Shown here in pieces: positions 47,268-64,000 of a DNA stretch of 64,000 nucleotides (position 1 is its first letter; each line of letters opens with the position of its first letter). The notes beneath the pieces were generated by a model. That model saw only the letters and a program-made list of their open reading frames with translations. It was not told the DNA's origin and ran no database searches. The translations under genes were made by a program, and so were the position numbers. The stretch covers positions 32,565,491 through 32,629,490 of the forward strand of contig OY855906.1 in the NCBI GenBank assembly GCA_963693305.1. Reading direction: 5' to 3'. Source of the DNA: Meandrina meandrites (taxonomy: Eukaryota > Cnidaria > Anthozoa > Scleractinia > Meandrinidae).

Positions 47268-47858
47268 AGGAGGCTCACAACGGTTTCCAGCAATTTTAAA
47301 TTCTTACACTTTGATGGGCCAGTACTACAAATCTTTATCAATTGCTGCTACAATAATGATATTGAACAAATGTCAATCATTGCTGAATAAGTTGTGGTCA
47401 TTTTCATGACGTCATTGGTTACTATAGCAACAGTTTTACTTGTTAAAAACACCCTTAATTTTCCCTTTAAGTGCTGATAACTCAAAAACGAGTCCGGTGA
47501 CCCCCATTTTTTATTATTGAATAATGATTGGCAGGTTAAGATGCAACTTTTTGAAAAGTTAAAAAAATTTCAGAGCCACCTTAAATTTTCGAAAATTTAA
47601 GGTGGCTCTGAAACCGCTCCGGATGAATTTTTTTAACTTTTCAAAAAGTTGCATCTTAGCCTGCCAATCATTATTCAATAATGAAAAATGGGGGTCACCG
47701 GACTCGTTTTTGAGTTATCAGCACTTAAAGGGAAAATTAATTGATTGATTGGACATTTGTTCAATATCATTATTGTAGCAGCAATTGATAAAGATTTGTA
47801 GTACTGACCCATCAAAGTTTAAGAACTGGAAAGTGCTGGAAACCGTTGCGAGCCTCCC
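47268..47858. mobile_element. 591-bp foldback element, TA-flanked
   Basis: The ends 'ggaggctcacaacggtttcc' and near-complement pair. TA lies at 47266-47267 and 47859-47860. The whole element folds on itself around 'ttcgaa' at 47588-47593, with the right arm about 55 bp shorter. No coding sequence. Confidence 0.85.
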
Positions 47859-48883
47859 TAAAATGATAATCTACTATTTGGGCCCGGTTACCGTTCATGA
47901 TGGGGGTATAACTGGTTTTAGAAGGGTAGAATCCCGGCCATCCGGGGATCGTTCATTACCTTACATTAAAGGCACTGGCGACCCTCCTACACGACGTGGA
48001 AGTGCAATAACATTGAGTCATCAATAAATTCCTCAAAGCATTGCAACATAACTGAACTCCTAGCGTCACAGCAGGCTTGAAATCCTCTGTTCCAAATTGT
48101 CTGGCGGATTGAACCTCCTTTAGCAGATTTGAACCCACTTACAATTCGTTTATTTTTATCTTACCGTGTTCATTAATGGATTTCAACTGCAAGCTTTTTG
48201 CCAATGTTCAATTTGATTCGATTTCGGTATGGTGAAAACAGCTGAATAGCTATGCAGGCAGCCTGGGGAGGGGGGGGGGGGGGGGGGGGAACACCACGTA
48301 AATTTGAGTGGGGTTAGCCTGCGTCGCTAGCTGGCGACCCTCGTACACGACATGGAAGTGCAATAACATTGAGTCATCAATAAATTCCTCAAAGCATTGC
48401 AACATAACTGAACTCCTAGCGTCACAGCAGGCTTGAAATCCTTTGTTCCAAATTGTCTGGCGGATTGAACCTCCTTTAGCAGATTTGAACCCACTTACAA
48501 TTCGTTTATTTTTATCTTACCGTGTTCATTAATGGATTTGAATTGCAAGCTTTTTGCCAATGTTCAATTTGATTCGATTTCGGTATGGTGAAAACAGCTG
48601 AATAGCTATGCAGGCAGCCTGGGGAGGGGGGGGGGGGGGGGAACACCACGTAAATTTGAGTGGGGTTAGCCTGCGTCGCTAGCTGGCGACCCTCGTACAC
48701 GACGTGGAAGTGCAATAACATTGAGTCATCAATAAATTCCTCAAAGAATTGCAACATAACTGAACTCCTAGCGTCACAGCAGGCTTGAAACCCTCTGTTC
48801 CAAATTGTCTGGCGGATTGAACCTCCTTTAGCAGATTTGAACCCACTTACAATTCGTTTATTTTTATCTTACCGTGTTCATTA

Positions 48884-50052
48884 CAGTCAACGCGCTTCAC
48901 GCATGAACGCTCAACTTCAAACATTCATAAAATATTTCATTCACCGATTTCATTTTTCAATTAATGAAATCATTCTTCGAACCTTCAACCGAACAATTGT
49001 AAATCAAATTGAAAATATTTTAAAACCCATGGTATAACTGAAAAATATTATGATATCTGACGTTGTTACAGATGACATATATATTTTTAAATATTTTCGG
49101 CTGGGTGCCGTTTTCTCGCATGGAACTGAGCGACTGTGTCACTGATCTGACGGCGACGCGTGATGCGCTCGTTCTCTCGTGGTAGTTTCTTTCCATGTTA
49201 ACCCAGAATGGCTAGAAATTTTCTTAGTGGATTTAACCAGCCCGGTAAACCATTGCCTCTATGTGTCAGAGAAGAGATCGTTGATCTGTACAATAATGGA
49301 ATAAGGGTATCAGAGATTTCCAGCAACACGGAAGTAACAAAAGGAGCGCTTCGCAAAGTCGTGCAACACTTTGCCATCCACGGCACAACGCAGTCATTTT
49401 CTTGTGGAGGCAATGAGCCTATATTAAATAACAAATGATATTCTTGAAGTAATCGAAATTTGGAAGCTTCAAAAGCCAAGTCTTAGTGCTTCCAAAATCC
49501 GCGAGAGACTACTACGCGAAAGTATTTGTACACCGGCAAATGTTCCGACAAATAGCGACGAACAAGAAGTTGGGAATAACTTTCAAGAAACTTACCAGTA
49601 TCCCAAGTGGATATATGACACCAGAAAACTTAGCAAAGGTAGATTATTTGAATATAACTTCGGGGCTCAATACTTTTCGACGAAGATCCGTTATTGTCAC
49701 TTCCGGCAAACGCATGTTTTGGTAGCGGTTATCGAGTACAACCAGCGATTGAAATTCAAAGGTCTTCAAAGATATGCTTTGGGCCATTTGCTTAGATAAG
49801 GTCGTGTTCGCTCAACAAATTAAACGAAAAAGCGTATCCGTTGCTCTCCATCTTATAAGAATATCCGCCATTTTCCATATTTTCAGTCGTTTCAGCATAA
49901 AATCTACAATTGAATGATTCGATTATTCGAAACATGATCCTTATCTTTCAATCTTGCGGTGAAAGCGTGTCAATCAAATTCATTTATGAAATGTTCACGT
50001 GAATATTGGAACCTTACGTCGCCGAGCGTTCATGCGTGAGGCGCGTTGACTG
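48884..50052 (+). mobile_element. TA-flanked element carrying a PAX-like paired domain
   Basis: The 1169-bp insert has inverted ends CAGTCAACGCGCTTCACGCA and complement (28 bp, one mismatch), flanked by TA (48882-48883 and 50053-50054). Sister monomers read 'gttcattaatggattt' with no insert. The CAGT start and TA duplication are of Tc1/mariner type. The only coding content is a paired-like DNA-binding region (49208-49797). No DDE/D catalytic block is seen, so it should depend on a transposase elsewhere. Confidence 0.85.
49208..49797 (+). pseudogene. Paired-domain (PAX-like) transposase fragment
   Basis: Frame 1 (49208-49438) starts MARNFLSGFNQPGKPLPLCV and continues REEIVDLYNNGIRVSEISSN, then KGALRKVVQHFAIHGTTQ and SCGGNEP. 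This follows the PAI half of a paired domain (G.PLP...R..IV.L...G.R...IS......G...K....F...G......GG..P). A one-base shift near 49430 leads to frame 2: DILEVIEIWKLQKPSLSASK, IRERLLRESICTPANVPTNS, the RED half (ILE.I...K...PS..A..IR.RLL....C...NVP..S). Frame 2 runs on to a stop near 49797 without a recognisable catalytic domain. A paired domain is known in PAX regulators and, in related bipartite form, in Tc1/mariner transposases. The TA-flanked element makes the latter context certain here. Confidence 0.75.
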
Positions 50053-50530
50053 TAATGGATTTCAACTGCAAGCCTTTTGCCAATGTTCAATTTGATTCGA
50101 TTTCGGTATGGTGAAAACAGCTGAATAGCTATGCAGGCAGCCTGGGGACGTAAATTTGAGTGGGGTTAGCCTGCGTCGCTAGCTGGCGACCCTCGTACAC
50201 GACGTGGAAGTGCAATAACATTGAGTCATCAATAAATTCCTCAAAGCATTGCAACATAACTGAACTCCTAGCGTCACAGCAGGCTTGAAATCCTTTGTTC
50301 CAAATTGTCTGGTGGATTGAACCTCCTTTAGCAGATTTGAACCCACTTACAATTCGTTTATTTTTATCTTACCGTGTTCATTAATGGATTTCAACTGCAA
50401 GCTTTTTGCCAATGTTCATTTTGATTCGATTTCGGTATGGTGAAAACAGCTGAATAGCTATGCAGGCAGCCTGAGGGGGTGGGGGGGGGGGGGGGGGGGG
50501 GGAACTCCACATAAATTTGAGTGGGGTTTG

Positions 50531-53500
50531 CCTGCGTAGCTAGCGGTTTTATAGGGGTTAAGCCCGTTCGAGAACGCTAGGAAGCCGCGAGGGGCTTCAT
50601 GTTTGGCGCACCTCGTAAAAAAGCCCTTGCCCTTTACCTTATTTCAATCCAAAATATTCGATTTTTCCCTACCCTATTTCAGGTCTTATAACAATTCAGA
50701 CCTGAAATTATTTTAAATTGTTGACCAAAGTGCACAAGCCAAATCCTATTTTAGACCAAAAAGGTGAACTCTATAATCTATTTCAGTTAGACCACAACGC
50801 TGGAAAACCGTACCCTTTGAGGCCGCATACGTGAAGTTGTAGTCTATTTAAGCTCAGAGCCCGCACTGTTTAGCATTCATTTTAGGGCTTTGAAATCACT
50901 CTAACGCATCCACTGCAAATGCATTATTTTGATCGGTACTGTTTAGCAGCTGGGGTATGTATACATGATGAACTCTACTGTGAAAGACGAGGAGACAGAT
51001 TGCAGTATGATGACAAATTGTTTAGTTTTCACTTGCGTTTCATGGGGCAGATGGATGAAAAGGAAGGGAATTCCAAATGACTCCGAAATTTCGCGAAAAG
51101 ACCTTTCGAGCTCGCATGTACTGTTCGGGGCTCGCGGCTTCGCCGAACGCCGATCCTATATCTTGCTAGTTCGAGTTCGTCGCTCGCGAGCTTTGAAGGA
51201 ACAAGGAAAACAGAAATGAATAGACTACTCGCAGTCTAGAAAAGGTTAAAATTTCAATGGTTACCCGACAATTTAACTGTTAACTGAGAACGTAAAAAGC
51301 AGTTTAGACCAAATGTGAGAGAAATAGTGAATAGGCAAACGTTTATTATTAAAGCACATTGTGTGAATTGTACCGATTAATCGTAATTTAACGCTTACAC
51401 CCATCCTGGACCTAAACGATAAAAGTATTTCGAGGCTGTTAAGCTGAAAACTATTTCAAGTCGCAAATTTTATCTTACGCGCAGCAGAGGGAAACAAAAG
51501 CACTCCACAGCTGAAAATGACCAAGCGAGCTGAAACTTCCGCGTGGCAACGAGCCATTTTGTGGAACAGTATTTTCTTTCCTCGTTGCATGGCATTAACT
51601 CAGCTACATACAAGTGAAAGACTAGCAGCAAAAGATGGAAGTTAAGATGTCGAACGAAAACAGTTTCCTCCTCTACAAGACCAGATTTGAGTTTTGACGA
51701 TGATTGAAATCCACTAAAAGCCATTTGTAACTTAATCATAAATTTGAGAAAACAAACAAACATTTGATAGCAAAATGCATGTTGCATGACTTAAAATACA
51801 TGCATAGTTTTACTGGTAATACACTTACCAATTCCTGATCAACTGCCAGTCTTAAATCGTCAAAAGATTCTTTGTAAGAGTAGCCTGCGATCAGTCAACA
51901 CGAAAACAGTGCTTAGGCAAATGCTTACACGGTTGACTTCCTTCAGGGATTCACAGACAGATCATGAATATGCAGACATCGAGTAACAAATTGTCACAAA
52001 ATTATGTCACTGTACAAAATAATCGGTCTGTGCGGGCAAAACGTGTTAGAAAATGTAGTGGCTTTAAAGTAGGTGGGAAAATATTTCAGTTTTGTTATGT
52101 CCTTCACAACCCATGATTCAGCGGAAAACTAAGAGTGAAGGACCGATTTCGCGGAAAGTTTGTATTGTGTGACGCTGACCCGGGCCGTCAGAAGTTTGGC
52201 AAGCTTTCAAACAAGGCTTGTTTCAAAGATTTGCATAGTCCTTCTAATGTTGCCAATTACGTTTAACGAAGGAAAACTCGAACGGGTGTTCTTCGGTGTT
52301 TCACCAGTCGAAAGAAATTGAATTTGCTTGGTTGCAGTTTTCAAATTCTTTTTATACAGGTATGCGCGCGAAAAAAAAAATGGTAAAAGTTTTGAACAAT
52401 ATTTTTGGTCATGATTTAAAGGTTATCTATCATTATTGATGAAATCTTAAACCTCCTCATCCGTAAAATGAAAAAAAAAAACATTCGTTGAATTCTCATA
52501 GAACCCTTTTCCGTATAAGACGTCATCTCCATAAATAAAGGACGCACAAACAGACAAAAGTGTTGCTTTATACTATATTATCCCTTTGTCGAGCCGGTAA
52601 AAAAAGTCACCTGTTCACCTGATAAATCATATAATTTTTGAAAAGCAGACTTTTCACTTTTAAGCCCCGTCCATAATAGCCCGGATGCGTGTTTTTCAGC
52701 GCTACGTTTTTACTAAATATGCATCTGTTCACATTATCGTTTTCACAGGGTTTTCACTGTTCACACAAATGCGTTTTATAGTCATGAGCATTTGACAGCG
52801 TTTTCGAAAGCCTCTGTCTCCACTGTTCACTCTTATATGATAGGAATGGCCCATGTATCTTCAAAAGCCTTAGTTTTCGCCGCTGATGGCGGCACGCCAG
52901 CGTTTTTGTAACGTTTTCAAATTTTTTAACTCTGAAAGTAATTTCTTCCAACTTTTGCTCGTTACAATATTTTTTTAAAATAATTATCGTACAAAACAAA
53001 CAAGAAAAGAAACAGAAACAAAATACATTAAATTACATAAAAGCTAACTAAAAAACAGTCATAACAATGAATTTTATTCCAAGAAGTCTAACGTTAGCAA
53101 GTCAATAATATCACCAGCCTTTAAAAAATGTAGCAAAACACACGTTATTCCCTATTACTTGTACAATTTTTTCAATGCATTGCCTAATGTCGAAAAAAAA
53201 AACTGCGTTTTCCTAAATCTCACAATGAAAAAGGTTCCGTTCTAGCAACACCTCTCCAGGAATTCGATTCCACGCAATTTTAATTTATTACAACTTGTTG
53301 AATACCTTACTAAATTATACGTACACGTATCATTTTAAGAACAATAATTAAAGGTTTATTTGTTAAAGAGCTATCTGCAAAAATAAGAAATAGATGTATT
53401 AACTATCAGATGTCGAAAATCCCTTTGTTTCTAATTTAAATCTTTTGCAATTGCAGGAAGATGTTATCTTAGCAGTCTTCCATCACTGCATTTCTGATTA

Positions 53501-53914
53501 TTTAACTATGGTGGTATAATAAAATCAATTATTTTGTATTTAACTTATAGACACAGAATGAGTGGTCCTCTTAGTTCTGACAAAACATAGTCAAGAACTG
53601 TAGTCGTGGAATCTAGCAATGTTTTGTCCGTTACTGTTGAATGTGTAAAAAAAAAAGTTAAAAAAGGCCAAGCATGGATGAAAGTTCTTCCTCACTAGTG
53701 AATTTTGATATCACCTGCAGCCAACTGTTCTAGACCTGAATTGTTACATCTCCTTTATGCCTGTGAAGGTTTGTTACTATTTGTCACAACGAAATTATTT
53801 TCTTTAATCTAATAGAGCTCTTGTGATATCTAAGTGCTATTAAACATTTTAAATCTCAATGAGCAAACAGAGCAACACTATAGGTTGCAGCAGTAAAAGC
53901 TTGTTTATTCCCAT
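50531..53914. other. Duplication arm B, 3' flank of RTK copy B
   Basis: The sequence matches 211-12344 apart from the arm-A insertions, so it shows their empty sites (7.1-kb nest at 52841-52842, PIF MITE near 52930). No gene is recognised apart from the exon-like segment at 51829-51884. Confidence 0.6.
51829..51884 (-). other. Exon-like 56-nt segment (arm B)
   Basis: Same acceptor, donor (GTAAGT) and open frame as 1858-1913. The acceptor changes from GTAG to GCAG, which keeps the AG. Confidence 0.35.

Positions 53915-64000
<10,086 letters not shown>

Larger units (their letters stand above)
47976..50530 (+). repeat. Tandem array of ~352-bp monomers
   Basis: Four monomers begin at 47976, 48332, 48684 and 50184, each starting 'tggcgaccctc' and containing 'tgagtcatcaataaattcct' and 'tggatttcaactgcaag', with a G run of 16-22 except in the third. 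The third is split by the element at 48884-50052. The array borders duplication arm B, and a decayed unit starts arm A at position 1. Confidence 0.9.

Noticed and set aside
49208..49438. A host PAX gene
   Set aside because: It lies inside a TA-flanked inverted-end insertion in a satellite monomer, is frameshifted, and has no homeodomain or splice context.

Overview
The window is eukaryotic, with spliced genes, short exons with GT..AG introns, tRNA-derived SINEs, LINEs and many small DNA transposons. The best guess is an anthozoan cnidarian, probably a stony coral. This is inferred from the receptor tyrosine kinase (RTK) set, a one-per-locus Eph receptor, and dispersed repeats that I associate with coral assemblies. 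No bacterial or organellar features are present.

Protein-coding content lies almost entirely on the minus strand. (1) An Eph receptor gene (34793-46956, 17 coding exons) carries signal peptide, ephrin-binding domain, two fibronectin III domains, one membrane helix, tyrosine kinase and SAM domain. Exon phases agree throughout, except for one exon that is one base short and a suspicious 35-nt intron where the cysteine-rich part should be. (2) Two near-identical RTK kinase-domain genes of FGFR/Cad96Ca type flank it: copy A (12345-17778) and copy B (53915 to the right edge). (3) A C2H2 zinc-finger reading frame (28387-29961) has about 17 fingers and one in-frame stop.

Copies A and B sit in a large duplication (about 1-17900 against about 50450-64000). 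Each arm therefore serves as the empty site for insertions in the other. Only A has a 7.1-kb nest of three copies of one TA-targeting element, a PIF-type MITE and two smaller MITEs. Only B has a 2.2-kb LINE, a 2.25-kb element with 82-bp terminal inverted repeats, and a rearranged LINE end. A 352-bp tandem array (47976-50530) borders the B arm. One of its monomers holds a TA-flanked element encoding a PAX-like paired domain.

The stretch from 18 to 34 kb is a transposon graveyard. It holds a dead Merlin transposase, a piggyBac-type MITE, several mariner-type MITEs, foldback elements, and two arrays of a CGACCGA motif spaced 10-11 bp apart. The two RTK families would act at the cell surface: the Eph protein as a contact-dependent receptor for membrane-bound ephrins, and the A/B kinases as signal transducers with C-terminal YVNL/YVNF tyrosine motifs. 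No shared regulation can be read from the sequence.
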